From the NCBI GenBank assembly GCA_016648135.1, contig JADDOH010005163.1:81217-145216 (forward strand): a stretch of DNA of 64,000 bases, given 5' to 3'. Below the pieces are notes generated by a model, which did no database searches, had not been told where the DNA came from, and worked only from the letters and a program-made list of their open reading frames with translations. Below are positions 46,372-59,090 of the stretch, piece after piece. Both the position numbers and the translations under genes were made by a program. Positions within the stretch are counted from its first letter, which is position 1. Each line of letters opens with the position of its first letter. Source of the DNA: Agrypnia vestita. Lineage: Eukaryota > Arthropoda > Insecta > Trichoptera > Phryganeidae.

Positions 46372-49300
46372 TTGTAAAAATAATTGAAGTCTTCATTGAA
46401 TATGGAAAGTATTACAATATAAATATAGATTTATAGTTAACAAACTAAACCGGAACATCTCCCCTACACGTTGCAGTTCTTTTCAATAGCAAAAAAGCTA
46501 CTAAACTCTTATTGGACATAAAAGCCTGATACGCACTCGTGGTCATTTCCCACTTTTCAGAGGGCAGATCCCCGGCTAAGATCGCCGCTCTGACGTGCTA
46601 TCAAACAATTTGGGGAGCGATGATCACTAAGGGAGTGGTGGTGGGAAAATTTAAATGAAAAAATTCAAGTTCGAATCGTACATATATTTACATAATTGAA
46701 ATTGGAAATTAACCGTTAAATCTAACCTTACTATCTAACCTTATTTCTACCTTTCTACCGTCGTGAACGTGGCGACGTCCTGGTCCGGCGACGCGACGCT
46801 GTACGCATCACGGAGCGACGTCGCCGCGCGATTTCCTCGCGCTTCTGCTTCAGCGACGCCGAAGGTGACGCATGGCGTGAGGCCCATCTCACGCTGGTCT
46901 CCTTCTGCGCTGATGGCGGGCTGGTTGTCGCCCTGATAACCAGCTGACCATCTCCAATGGTCTTCGGCTCCGCCATTGTCCTCTTCTTCCTCGTCCGTAA
47001 CAGCGGCCACGTCAGGCTACATCAATCCACCTGACGCCGCTGTTGGTGGACTCCAGTCGTCCTTCTCAGCCTGCTTGACTGTCGCCTTGACAGTCAAGAT
47101 CCCGTCAGACCACCCGGCTCTCCAGGGAGTCTTCTTCCTCCGCTGGGACTTCTCGCCGTGGTCCTCTCGACTGTCGCTCTGACTAGCCGAGATCTCTTCC
47201 CTCTCCTTCCGGCACTCCTTCCGCGGTTCACTTAATTGATGGTCGGCCGACAGCATCTCATCACTGCCGGCCGACGCCGTATGTCACTTCACAACTCCAC
47301 TTCCAACTAACTACTGTCCTTCTACACTTCCAAGTCCCAACTGCCTGTCCAACGAACTACTCCCAACTGCTTCCAAATCCCAACTCCTTGTGGGAGTGGC
47401 CACGCAGGGTTTTTATACATTTCAGCGTTTTGGCCACTTCCCTCCTGTTCAACCCTTAATTCTTATTCGTTAGGCCTAAATTACGGTTATGCCTCCTAAT
47501 ATTATTTTACTTAATTAGCAAGAAATAATCATCTTAAAATTACTACAATTTATAAATAATTTTTACATAAAATTAATTACATTAACAATTAATTTATCAA
47601 CACACAACATCAAAATATTATTAATATACCTAACATACAAGTACATACATATACACTATGTAATTAACTATACAATTACCTAATTCTATACGATAAAATA
47701 CAACTTAGCATACCTTATTTTTAAACTTATTTTCGGTGGTCACCCGAACTATGATATTAATCACTAGCAAAAATACCTTACTACAACTAGATTAAATACA
47801 ATTGTTTGATAATTTTATAATTATGTACATTTAATGTTGATAAAAGAATCCTAATCATTGTCTACCTATATCTACCTATAATTATATATTAAAATATCGA
47901 AATCCAGCTAACTTTTTATTATCTGCTGCTCTTATATATATCTTGTTATTAATTATTAGTCTAATCAAACAAAAGATGGAATGCGCGTCTTGGCACATAT
48001 GGCTTTTGGACCACCCCGGCAACGTCAATACGATTTATTGCCGTTGAAGACATATATACGGAAGCAAGGCGAAATTTTTCTACGATGAATGGACGGCCTG
48101 ACGAACAATGTTAAATGTCGGTTTTAGAAACTAATAGCTTCCTTAGCACGGATTCGGAGAAAATTTGGTAAAAATCATGTACCCCGTCTCCTTAGAAATT
48201 TATGGCTTTCTAACATGTGCAGCTACGACCGACCATGGGGGTGTTCTTACGACAAAACCGTTCGCAGAATTACCCTTGGCTTCGAAATCTTACGGAAGAA
48301 AAATAAAACGCGACCACCCAAAAAGAAAGAGAACGAATTTGACGCGTTTTTCACAATGAAATTGATAGGAATACATCAAGCCAATCCGTGTCTCTTAGAT
48401 GAAGATGGTCAAACTCCCCTGCATTTGGATATTTTAAATTAAAGAACCATCATTCTTAAAGCTTTAGCCAACACTCCATCAGACAAGATCAACAATTATG
48501 TTGACGTACTAAACCTAGATAAGCGCGCACTCTCGCAACTTTACGTCTTGCAACAGTGGTTTGATGGCGTAACAATTTTGTTAGATGCCAACGGGAGTAT
48601 AATCAATCAATCAAATAGCAATAGAGACTCAGCTCTCCACTTTGCTTTTCAAGTCGGTGATTTAGAGATAGCCGACAAGTTGATTGAAAAGTTACCCAAG
48701 AAAAGTGATTGTAAAAATAATTTAGAAGAAACTCCGCTTTTTGTATCAATCAAAAATGGCAATGCGAGTTGTGTCAGATGCTTCCTACATGAAGGTGCAT
48801 CATACGATATAGATTTAAAAGGTTATTCCGTTATGCATAAAGCAATAGAAATCGATAATCGTGATGTCCTCATATCTCTTTTACAAATTGAGAAAATTGA
48901 CAATTTATTGAACATCACAGACGCTAAGGAAGGAATGACACCTTTGCATTGGGCCGCCTTCAAAAATAAGGCAGATTATACTGAGTATGTTATGTATAAG
49001 GGAGCTGTCTTAACGCTAAAAAAACTCGGAGGGCCATACTGCATTTCATATCTCATTAAAAGAAGGTCATTCAGAGGTGATCAAAGTTATATCGGTCAAA
49101 GACAATGAAGGCTGGCTTCCTTTTCACAGAGCAGTAGACAATTGCCAAAGAGTGAGCATAGAACTGTTCTTATACAAGGGATCAAATTTATTTGAAACTG
49201 TTTCCGATAAAAAAAGGTCATGTTATAGAAGTTATTAAGAGAAAATTGCAAGACCAGAGGAATTCCTTAACAATATTTTTGATGGCTGCATATCCGTTTC

Positions 49301-49660
49301 AAACCATTATAGTTTTGATCATTCAGAGAGTAAAATTATATTGAATTATTCAATAATAATTCCTGATGGTCTAACTCAGATGGATGCAGTTTTTTTCAGC
49401 ACTGTTTTCTCCTGGAATTAATTTCGAAATAAAAAAAACTAATTCTTCATCCCTTCAATGAAAGTTTTGTTTTCCAAAAATAGAAGAAACTAAATTGGAT
49501 ATTCTACAGCTTTCTGGGGGCATATTTAATTATGATGCTTTTACTTACTTTTATAACGATTATTACGTGTGCAAATCCAAACAAGAATGCAGCAACTCTA
49601 GTAGTTCTTAATTTTGCGCGATATATTTTGAAGGTCCTGATAATTTCTATAATGACAGTG
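46372..49660 (+). pseudogene. TRPA copy 3, exon 4 pseudogene split by an LTR-like insertion
   Basis: It begins after a good acceptor (TTTTTGCAG) and ends ACAGTG|GTAAGT, both homologous to copy 2. The first part (46372-46526) already has TAG and TAA stops where copy 2 has TGG and AAA. A 1852-bp insertion follows (46527-48378). The second part (48383-49660) keeps ankyrin repeats (NPCLLDEDGQTPLHLDILN, ALHFAFQVGDLEIADKLIE, GMTPLHWAAFKNKADY) and an S1 remnant, with several frameshifts after about 49010. Exons 1-3 and 6 were not found in the window. Confidence 0.85.
46527..48378 (-). mobile_element. LTR-like insertion (probable solo LTR), 1852 bp
   Basis: The ends are TGATACGC and ..ATACATCA, so TG to CA on either strand, flanked by the direct duplication AGCC (46523-46526 and 48379-48382). 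Copy 2 shows the unoccupied site with one AGCC near 31722. The minus orientation is suggested by a TATAAAAACC at about 47419-47410, followed by a GC-rich, possibly transcribed part. Minus-strand open frames there (47256-47017 and 47010-46747) are arginine- and serine-rich and unrecognised. The length is large for a solo LTR. Confidence 0.65.
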
Positions 49661-49749
49661 GTAAGTATTTATTGTAATATTATGTATTTCGTAATTTTAA
49701 TATGTTTTTTTTTTGTTTTTTTTTTTAAAATCCTTGTTTACAAATAAAG

Positions 49750-50690
49750 GTACTTAATACTAATTTAACAATAAAACATAAGATAAATTACACATTTTTT
49801 TGTTTTGTTTAATTTGTGGATTATGCCACTCTACTAGGCTACGCCTGTCCCAGAGTGGCGTTATAGAACACAATTATAATATTTTTTCGAATTCGTCAGT
49901 AGTATTTATTTTCATAAGGTAGTTATTATGTATCTACAAAGTATCAAGTGGAATGTTAGTGAAAGTTGAGTGAGTCATAAGTCCAAGTGTAAATATGTGT
50001 AGAATAATTGTTTAATGTAAAAAGGATTAAAGTTTTGTTTAAGATTATTTTTTATTTTCCTTAAATTAATTCATTTATATAGGTATATATTTTTATTTGA
50101 AGACATTATTATGCAATTACAGTAAGTAAAATTTTCAGGTGCTGTTTCTACCTTTGGAGGTAAGCCAGTTGTTGATAAAGCTTTTATTTTATTAATTGAG
50201 ATAATATGATTTCCGGGAAGGGGGTTTTTTTTTTTTTCTGGTTTAAATATGTTAAATATTTTAGGCCTATGATGAGTAATTTTTCTGTCCATGTGTTGTC
50301 TTAGTTTTTGGTATTTCGTCAAGGTTTCGTAATGCTTGTCTAGTATTATGTGAATGCGAGTTACTGGTTGCTGTTAGGTGGTTTGTGTTTTTGATGTAGA
50401 AGATGAGGGTAGACTTAACGAACAGCTGTCTAACGTCCAGTACATTAAATTCTCTGAATAGTCTGTCTGATTGGTATGTAAATGGTTTCTTATTAATGAC
50501 TCGGAGTAAGGTTTTTTGTGCCGTTATAGCTGTGTGGGTGTATATGTGAAATGTATAAAAGCAAAGGCAGCCATATACTACTGAGATGTTTATGAGATGA
50601 TTATAAAAACAAATCATTTCCTCCAGGAAAATTCTTTGGAATCTATAAAACCTACATCTTATTGAAAATAAGTTTTTCAAAACAATTGCT
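49750..50690 (-). mobile_element. LINE reverse-transcriptase C-terminal fragment
   Basis: On the minus strand it encodes TAITAQKTLLRVINKKPFTY, REFNVLDVRQLFVKSTLIFY and SHSHNTRQALRNLDEIPKTK, typical of Jockey/CR1-like reverse-transcriptase tails. A frameshift near 50290 leads into FNIFKPEKKKNPLPGNHI. It lies in the former intron 4 of copy 3. Confidence 0.65.
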
Positions 50691-51088
50691 ACCTCAGATT
50701 TTCTTTTATATAGGTACGTGTACGTTTAACTTTAAATATAAATATTGCTGTCTTTAATATGATGTTTCAATAAAATATCGACATCATTTGTCACATTAGT
50801 ATGAAGCGTTCATTTTGTCATATAGTATATATTTCCTCTAGTACCTAGAATTCAGTACATTCTTAAATAGTAATATTCAGTGACTATAGTCAAAATATTT
50901 TTATAGTTAGGTAGGTATACTTCTTTTGCGAATTGAATGTTGGGTGGAATATCATTTTCCATATTTGAATATAGTTTCGAAAACCGAGTATTGAGGCAGT
51001 TTTAAATCTTGCTCGAAACATATTAAAAGTTGTGTATTCGGAATAACACGCGCTTGTTTTTCATTTTAGGCAGGATTTAGCTTTATTA

Positions 51089-52408
51089 CTTCCTTTCTTT
51101 TAACTCGTGGCGTCTGCTTGCTTGCCGTCGAAAAAACTTTGGATCGATTTTTAACCCTTTTCCCGTGATCCAATCGATCTGAAACTTGGCAAGTAGACTT
51201 GTGGCGACGATCAAGAAGATCTATCAAATTTTCGTTAAAAAAAATTAATAATAATAGTATAATTTTGGATTTTTATAAATTTTATTGGTTTTTTCAAATT
51301 GGAATCATTAGAAAGTTTGATCACTAGCATAGCAGCCCGATGACGTCGCGAAATATTTTCTAAATTTGAATTACTCCGTTGGTATACATAATCGGTACTT
51401 CACTACGAATGTCGAAAATCTAAATTGACTGACAAATGTTTTTAGAATTAAATCTTCAAAGCATGAAGTATCTTATCAAAGCTCAAAACATCTAGCATTT
51501 TAGAAATATATTAAATTACTGTAAGTTAAGTGTTATGTTATATGTTTTAATTCGTCTTTAAATGTTGTTATATTTTACAAAGAAAGGGAGTGTTTCGTGA
51601 TCGCCGCGCGCGAGCCGCGCCAAGATTTGATTGGTTGGGCTGTGGCGCCTGATATGTCCTGCGCCAATCGCTGGCCAGGATTCGAATTTTTAAAAATCCG
51701 CGCAATGGCAGGTGACATGCGTGTCAGGTGTCGTTTTTCGATGGGAACCGACATTCCTCTTTCGTGTGTGTTCAACAGCAGTTCCATTTAGCCTTCTGGA
51801 AGAGACACCCCAACTGTTCCGGATTCGACGAAGCCAGGAGAATCTCGATTGAAGCGGCACCCGCCTTCCCAGGAAACCGCAAGTACCATTTGTCCACTGT
51901 GTCGTAGTTAGCTTTGGCCCAGTGTATCTCGGGTGTCATTTACGGTCAATCATTAATCGGCGGCGATTGGAAAGGAAAATCTTTCTTTCTAATCCGACCC
52001 GCGTGCGATGGTGGCAAGATGTTCGTCATCGTACATTTCTGGTGCCGAAACCAGGAATTTTTAGATATCCCTTCTTGTTTGAATTACGAAATCGTAATTT
52101 GTTCATGTCATGCTACGGAGTGTTCCGTGAATTGAAGCGAGTCAATTTTCTATGGTAATTTTAATCGTGCGTTGTGCCAATACATCGATCTTTGTTCAAA
52201 TTGTTCCGATATTTACCAAATTGTTCGATAGTTTCAAATTGTATTATTGTCACAATACCTCTTACGATACAAACTTTGCTTCGTATACGAACGCTAGCTC
52301 AGAATACATTGTTGAAAACATTTGACGTAGCACAAACCGCCTTACAGGATTCAACCACATCAATTATTTAATTACATGATGTTAAACTTAATTTACAAAG
52401 AAAGGGAG
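51089..52408. repeat. CTCCCTTTCT-family elements, longer copy D/E
   Basis: The left end CTTCCTTTCTTTTAACTCGT carries the family core. AGAAAGGGAG occurs at 51581-51590 and again at 52399-52408 with matching flanks (TTTACAAAGAAAGGGAGT), so this is either one long copy with an internal duplicated end or two nested copies. The GC-rich interior (51595-51790) has a 64-codon frame without a recognised product. Confidence 0.45.
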
Positions 52409-52446
52409 TAAAATAAAAACTTGGTTTTTATGGGTTAGTTTTTTAA

Positions 52447-52739
52447 CTCCCTTTCTTTTAACTCGTAGCGTCTGTTTGCTTGTCTGACGAAAAAACTTTG
52501 GATCGATTTATAACCCCTTTCCCGTGAGTCAATCGAGCTGAAACTTTACAAGTAGACTCGAGGTGACGATAAAAATTATGTAACAAATTTTCGTTTAAAA
52601 AAATTTAATAAACATAGTTTAATTTTGGATTTTTAGAAATTTTAATGGTTTTTTTTAAATTGGAAGCAATACAAGTGAGTAATTAGCCCAACGCGCGACG
52701 CGTATATAGGCACGAAACCTGATTCAATGAGAAAGGGAG
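52447..52739. repeat. CTCCCTTTCT-family MITE, copy F
   Basis: It runs from CTCCCTTTCTTTTAACTCGT to AATGAGAAAGGGAG and lies directly beside the previous copy, separated by AAAAACTTGGTTTTTATGGG. It is non-coding. Confidence 0.6.
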
Positions 52740-53280
52740 TATAATAAAAAATTGTTTTTTCTTGGTTAGTTTTTTTTTACTTAATTTGATGTGGTCTTTA
52801 GATAACCAGCTTGGTAAAATATTCGAAAAAATCTAGAGGTTGCTGATTCGACGTCTATAGTAGAAATTTCATTCAACACATTGATATTTGAGATTCTTGT
52901 AGATCGTGTAGAAAGTCGTGTAGATAATAGCATCATAATTTCCTTTATGAAAGTTGTATTTAACGTTTTTTAGCGTTTATTGGTTTTTTGGATTAAATTT
53001 GATTGAGACGAAACAATTATGAAGCATACAGGATGATAGCGATCAGGAGAGAGAAATAGGATAGTACAAGAATTAAGCAGTCGATATCATTTATAACGAG
53101 AACTAAGTATCTGCCGTTAGCGTTCGGAAAATTATTAAATTGATAAATATTTAGGAATAATATCATAAAATTGAGGCACCGATGAACTAGAATCGTAGCA
53201 CGTAAGTTGCCAGGGAGGTTGATGTCATTAATAAGGATAAATGAGGAGGCCCTGTTTCTCAGTGTAAAGGTAGTTCACAC

Positions 53281-53712
53281 CAGCGTTGTTGCTGATGCAG
53301 GATTTTACTGTATCAGCGGATGCTGATGCTGATACTAATAAATTACTTAAATAAAACAAATCCTACTGTACAATTCATAGCAAACGTATATATGTTATTT
53401 AGAATAAAAGACAAGTTATAGTTAATAATATTATTATTATTGTCAACAAAATATACTATACCTCTATTTTATATAATATTATATAAGTATATTTTATAAT
53501 GTATGTTGCATCTTTTTCTTACATATTTTTTTCAATAATCATCTATAATAATCAACAAACCACATTCGTTTTTATTTATAAAGAAGAAGATTATCACTAG
53601 CATTTTTAAGTTTTTATATAATCACCACCGATTGTTGTTGATGCTGATATTAAAAATAATGCTGATAATCCGCGGATGCTGATGCCGATACTGATATTCG
53701 CAACAACCCTAG
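53281..53712. repeat. hAT-like MITE at the left edge of the composite insertion
   Basis: The left end CAGCGTTGTTGC and right end GCAACAACCCTAG are inverted. Sub-terminal GATGCTGATGCTGATAC and GATGCTGATGCCGATAC blocks lie inside. TAGTT-type ends of the larger element follow at 53715. Its own target duplication is not clear, because the left flank GTTCACAC pairs with the far end of the composite at 56376. Confidence 0.5.
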
Positions 53713-53714
53713 TT

Positions 53715-56375
53715 TAGTCCAGGCGCCAGAGGTACTTGAGTATGCAAAATATGAGGACCGCATTCTGACAATTGATTCAAGTTCAGAAAAGCCTATAGAT
53801 TAACAATATGAATGTTTTCAGAAAAAATCCCAGGTGGTCCAATTTTTTTTATATAGTATATGCTACTGAGCTATTTTAATGATTGTATTAGTGTCATTAG
53901 TTGTTTTTTTTTAAATAATTAAAGGTAATAATAGGTTGTCAAATAAAATTAAAATAGAAATTATTTATAAAAAAATTGTTCTTAAAGATTGAGAAACGAA
54001 TAAAAAGATGAGAAAAAGAAAATTTAAAGATACACAAGTGAAAAAATACAAAAAATCATTTATTAATATTTTTACAATTATTGTTTATACACTTGCACGA
54101 TAAAATACAAGTTAATTTAGATTTTTTACAATTACAAGCCATCGTTCGACAATCCACTGCGCATTTTACAGGGCTGAATCAAAGACTCTGGCAATGGTCG
54201 CTTTGTCATTTGTCGTGGGTATAGGTTACTATTTCTCTCTTCATATCCAAATAAATTATAATCAATTGTCTAAATCTGAGTTTGATCGGCATTTATCCGC
54301 AAATATGTTTGTACCGTAGCTCTTAACAAATTTAAATGCAAAACATCAGATGTGCACATGATTTTCATTAAATTAAAATCAAATCCAATTTTTTGTGTAA
54401 TCAATTTGAATTAGAGCTCATCAGCAGTTAATTGTTTTTTTGAAAAGAGATAGGTGCAAACAGTTTCTAACTATTTCAATTGTTCAATACTTACATATAA
54501 ATTTCCCAAAGATGCTAGAGCATTTTGTATAAAATTCAATGATGCAGCATTTAAACTTTTTTTTTTTGTGCATAATCTACTAGTTGTATCGCAACTAGTA
54601 GATTATGCACAATGTAATGCTGGTAAAATACGACAAATATTTTCGCCAAGGGATTGAGCAGCCAAATGGCATCCTGAAAAATGTTTCTTCTTATAAGAAC
54701 AGTGGAACCATAGACCAAGAGAACCTAAGCGTGCTAGTTTATTCCAGAAATAAATACCCGGAAAAAGCATTATAATATGAGCACATTGAACTCTTACTGC
54801 ATGAAAGAGAAGACAAAACATCCTTGAATCTGTTTCTAAGTGATTGGAATTAAAATTTAAGTACCTCAGAAAATGAAGAACCCAACACGATTCTTTGAAA
54901 AAATTTCGCAGCAAAATCACCAAAGTTTTTAAATTTAATGAATTTGATGAACAAGCACAATGCCATCTACAATATAAATTTTGGAGCATTTAAACCTATA
55001 ACATCTTGTCGAGAGTTGGTAGTATATTGATGGTTATTTTCGATTTGAAAAGTGAGTTCTGATTTCAGAGATTTTATATAAAATCCTTCTGCATCAAAAA
55101 GGTACTTGCAGTAGTCTAATATTTCATAAGATATTAAACATTTTGCATCAAATTCACGTTGATTAGCCAACATAAATGTTTGTTAAAAATGAGTTATGTC
55201 TGTTACATCTTGCAACTTCTTGTTGGAAGTATTATTTTTTTCTTTTGCATGAGTATTTTCAAAATTGTAAAATGTATTTCTTTTTATAATAGTTAATAGA
55301 GTCTCTCCATTTTCTACAGTATTAAGTAAACATTGTGAAGAAGATTTATCAGCTACTTCACCAGTGTAAATATTTCGAAGCACGCACTCTTCATCATCTT
55401 TGTAAGGAATACAAGCATTAAAATACTTGATGATATTTTCAATATCCTGTTCGTGTTTATTAATCCTGGATTGCGACCATTCATGATGGTGATTGATGTC
55501 ACTTGTAGATTCCGATTATAAATCCAGATATGAACAAAGAGCCTCATGAATGCTATTTTTAAACGGATAAAGAAGCACCCATCTCTGCATCGCGTCTTTA
55601 TTTTTGGTTATACCAATCAAGCCTCCAGTAACTGCTGAAGATCGATTCTAAGACTGCTCTAGTGTGGTTTTAAAGTCGGGGCTCACGGCTCACATTAAGC
55701 GTACCTTCCTTTCGTTTTATTTCTTAATAATCGACGAATATTTTTACCTCTACCTGCTATACCTGCATCACCTAGTTCTGCAATGGAAGTACACATATCT
55801 GGCTGTTTATGCTATTTATCGTTGTCTGATTTTTTCTTCACTTACATAACTCGCCATACAACACGAACGCTCTGCGCTCTGACGCTTGGGGGTGGACTAT
55901 TTAATTAGGGTAAAAGGGAAAAGGATCAATAAAGCTGCTGACAACATCCAAGTTTTGTTATTTGGTTTCTTGGGTATAGTTGCCGGTCCTCATATTTTGC
56001 ATATTCAAGTACCTCTGGCGCCTGGGCTATATCATTTAATTTGTTTTTGTCATTAAATATTTTTTTTAACTACAATTTATGATATTTAATCAATTATTTC
56101 TATTTTTATTTTATTTCATAACCTATAGTTACCTTTATTTATTAAAAAAAATCAATTAATGACACTAACATAATCATTAAAATAACTCAATAGAATGTAC
56201 TCAATCGATTTACTTGCTTCTTAGGGGGGGGGGGGGGGTATAAAAAAAAAATTGGACCACCTGGGCTTCTGGCAACATTCATATTGTTAATCTATAGGCT
56301 TTTCTGAACTAGAATTAATTGTCAGAATGCTGTCCTCATATTTTGCATACTCAAGTACCTCTGGCGCCTGGACTA
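53715..56375 (-). mobile_element. DNA transposon with about 270-bp inverted ends and unassigned transposase remnants
   Basis: The left arm (53715 to about 53975) and right arm (about 56095-56375) are inverted copies starting TAGTCCAGGCGCCAGAGG. A third copy of the terminus lies inside at 55986-56030, hinting at nesting. Minus-strand frames between 55650 and 54600 encode short open pieces such as SSVTGGLIGITKNKDAMQRW, GEVADKSSSQCLLNTVENG and YCKYLFDAEGFYIKSLKSE, broken by stops. I cannot assign them to a family. GTTCACAC (8 bp) is duplicated at 53273-53280 and 56376-56383, and the empty site is at about 35299-35306 in copy 2. A G-run lies at about 56225-56238. Confidence 0.65.
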
Positions 56376-56710
56376 GTTCACACTATAGGATAAATAATCG
56401 TATTTCTCAATAGATGTATTTGGCGGAATAAAGATTCCACGAATTATGATATTTTTCATAGCATTGTTCTCTTTGATGTACCTCACATATACATTTGCCA
56501 TATTAATAGATTCGTCTCTGTGAGACTTCTATAATTAATTATTGTCTCTCTGTGGACCAAACACAGATATATATTGTTAAAGATAAAATAAATGATATTT
56601 TTAACACAGTTACTGGATTTTGTAACCAGGGAGATGATTAATTAATTAATTAATTAAGGATAATTTTTTAAAGGATAAAATTAAGTCTGAAATTAAATTA
56701 AAAATTAAAT

Positions 56711-56910
56711 GTCCGGAAGTGGGAAAACTGGTTAAAAATATATTCCTTGATAATGGCTTTCGCGATATCATTCTTCCAATTTGAACATACCCGGGTATTT
56801 GTCGCTATTACTCATTTATTATGTTTTTTGGAACTACCAGTCATGCTATCTCAACTACGTGAAGCAGGAAACTACAATCAGATGTACTTTATGGTGGCCC
56901 AAAGAGTAAT
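56711..56910 (+). pseudogene. TRPA copy 3, exon 5 pseudogene (truncated, donor lost)
   Basis: It encodes RKWENWLKNIFLDNGFRDII-type sequence that, after one frame slip, matches the S3-S4 exon (THLLCFLELPVMLSQLREAG; NQMYFMVAQRVMK). The acceptor and about 16 codons are missing at the 5' side. The donor reads GCTAGA instead of GTAAGA. Downstream intron sequence to about 57300 is homologous to 36087-36480 of copy 2. Confidence 0.8.
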
Positions 56911-57539
56911 GAAAGCTAGAATTTTTGTTTTGAATGAAAATGATGTTCCGTCCAACAACAACAACCAAAATCTCCCAAAGTTCCGTTAAATGGTAAGCGA
57001 TAACTCCCCGAAGTCTGAATTATATTATAGAGTAGGTGAACCAGCGACTGCCAGACTTACGTTTTAGTTTCAAATCGGAAACATTTTCTGTAGATGTACA
57101 TTATACTGCCCCACTAAGCTAAATGGCAGTAAATCCATACCTTTTGAAAAATGTTTTTTATGTGGTTTTGGACACTTGAGGTCATATTTTACCTTTCTAA
57201 TAAGCTAGTTTGCCGTATTTCCATAAAAATATAAAAATATAAGCATTATCAATTTGCAGTATATCCATTTGGGGTATGTAACATGTAGCTTATTTGCAGT
57301 TTTAAGGTTTAAGCTATATAAAAATACCTCAAATAATATTAAAATAAACTTTTTCATCTGAATTAAACCACCAAACTCGAACCGGCCGTTGAACACATGT
57401 CGCTACGGCCGCCACTTTTTTTTCTGTTTATTTTCTTTACATTTTATAATATCTAGTCCCATAAAACGTCTAAAAAGACGTTTGTCTGTAGGTTCACTTT
57501 AACAATTGAAAGTTACACTATTACAAAATATTATTCACT

Positions 57540-58130
57540 TTATAAACATAAGAGATAAAAAAACGAAAACAATTAAGTACAAAAAACAACATAAAAGAAA
57601 TTTTCAGTACAAAGTTAAACATTTTAAGCAAATTAAGAAAAGAGCAATAAATAAAGAATATAGCAAATAAAAAATATATATATAGCAAAAATTAAGGAAA
57701 GAGAAAGAGAAATATATATAAATATAAACATCACTAATTATTCATTGTCATTATCATAATAAAACACTTCACATCATTTCAATATATTAATATTGAAATG
57801 ATGTGATATTATGATGAAATATTAATAGTTCATAAAAAACTTGTCGTTTTCTATTAACCACTTTTTAAGTTCTGACACTGATTTAGGAGTTTTTAGGCCT
57901 GAGGGAAAGGTACTTTGTATTTTGTTCAAGAACATTGGAACTCGATATTCAAGTGTCCTTAGACCATATTTGTTTGTTATTCTTGGTATAGCCAAGTTAT
58001 TTCTGCCATGATCAACTACCTTTTTGTAACTTTCATTTTCGTGATTTTCTTTTATCAGCAGAAATATAACTAGTCCAAGAATTGGCAAAATACTTACGGT
58101 TGAATATACTAGTTTAGTATTTTGTCTTTG
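57540..58130 (-). mobile_element. LINE C-terminal fragment
   Basis: The minus-strand frame 58088-57822 encodes GRNNLAIPRITNKYGLRTLE and YRVPMFLNKIQSTFPSGLKT, ending with KKWLIENDKF and a stop. It is the same conserved block as the fragment at 45822. An A-rich 3' tail lies toward 57540 on this strand. Confidence 0.7.
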
Positions 58131-58679
58131 CTCAAAAACCTGTGGATTTATTATTATTTTTACGATAGCAGTTTGTAGATTTTGTATCGGCTTAATATTT
58201 GAATTGCTGAAAAGGCCACAAGATAAGTGAAGTACTTATCCGTTAGCGATATTTGAGCGAATATTCTGGAAAAAGTTCTTACGTAGCGAAATAAACCGGA
58301 GCGATTGGATGGATTATTCCAGTGAATAGTGAATAAAGTGTTGAAGCGATTAAAGTGTCTATTTACATGTTAAATTCAATATAAGCGTTACATTTAATAG
58401 TGTTAAGAGATTTTTTACGTTAGTTTAATTAATTATTCAGTAATCAATAAATCCGTTATTGCATTGCAGCGTTTTCTTTAATTCCTCCTGCAGCCACGAC
58501 ACGTGACAATACCTTAAAAATACGAAAATGAATACACATACACATCTATAAGCAATTTCAAATTTCAAGAATAACAATATCGATAATAATAATAATATAA
58601 TTTACGCGTTATAATACCGGCTATGGAATCACATATCTGTAGGTATTCTGCATCCGACGCTATTCTTTAATTAAGGATC

Positions 58680-59090
58680 CAGACCTCCATGATAGCTCCG
58701 CTTATACTAGAGAGTTGGTGCTACGCTCCAGCCTCAGTTTGAGACCAGCAACACGATGCCTCAGGAGCGGGACAAATCCATGGACATGGCCTTCGGAAAA
58801 CATTGTAGAAGCTCTGCAACAACCTCCAGCCTGAACAATATTCTCTAAGAATTATTATACTGAACACGAAGGCAGTCGTACGTCACTCGCTTGAAATTCG
58901 ACCAGAGCTCGCAGGTATACGTGTTGGTGAAGAAGGATTTAAAGAGGATGCTCTTCACCTCTCTGTTGCATCGGTAAAAACGACGTGAAAGCATGTTTTG
59001 CAGGAATTGTTAGCTACCACTTTTTTCGTTCGATGTCATCATCGTCCTGTCCATTTTCATTAAAGATATGACCAAGATATTTTCCTTTTT
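58680..59090 (-). mobile_element. LINE reverse-transcriptase fragment
   Basis: On the minus strand it encodes KYLGHIFNENGQDDDDIERK and, in another frame, MLSRRFYRCNREVKSILFKS and TYTCELWSNFKRVTYDCLRV followed by QYNN. This is the thumb region of a widespread lepidopteran-type LINE in which the reference block reads YLGH..DD.DIER. Frame slips and stops show decay. Confidence 0.65.

Noticed and set aside
46747..47256. Minus-strand frames as a host gene
   Set aside because: They lie wholly inside the LTR-like insertion, are low in complexity (Arg, Ser) and lack a recognisable domain.
55183..55547. Confident P-element or hAT transposase assignment
   Set aside because: The 8-bp duplication fits both, but no catalytic or zinc-finger signature could be recognised in the broken frames.
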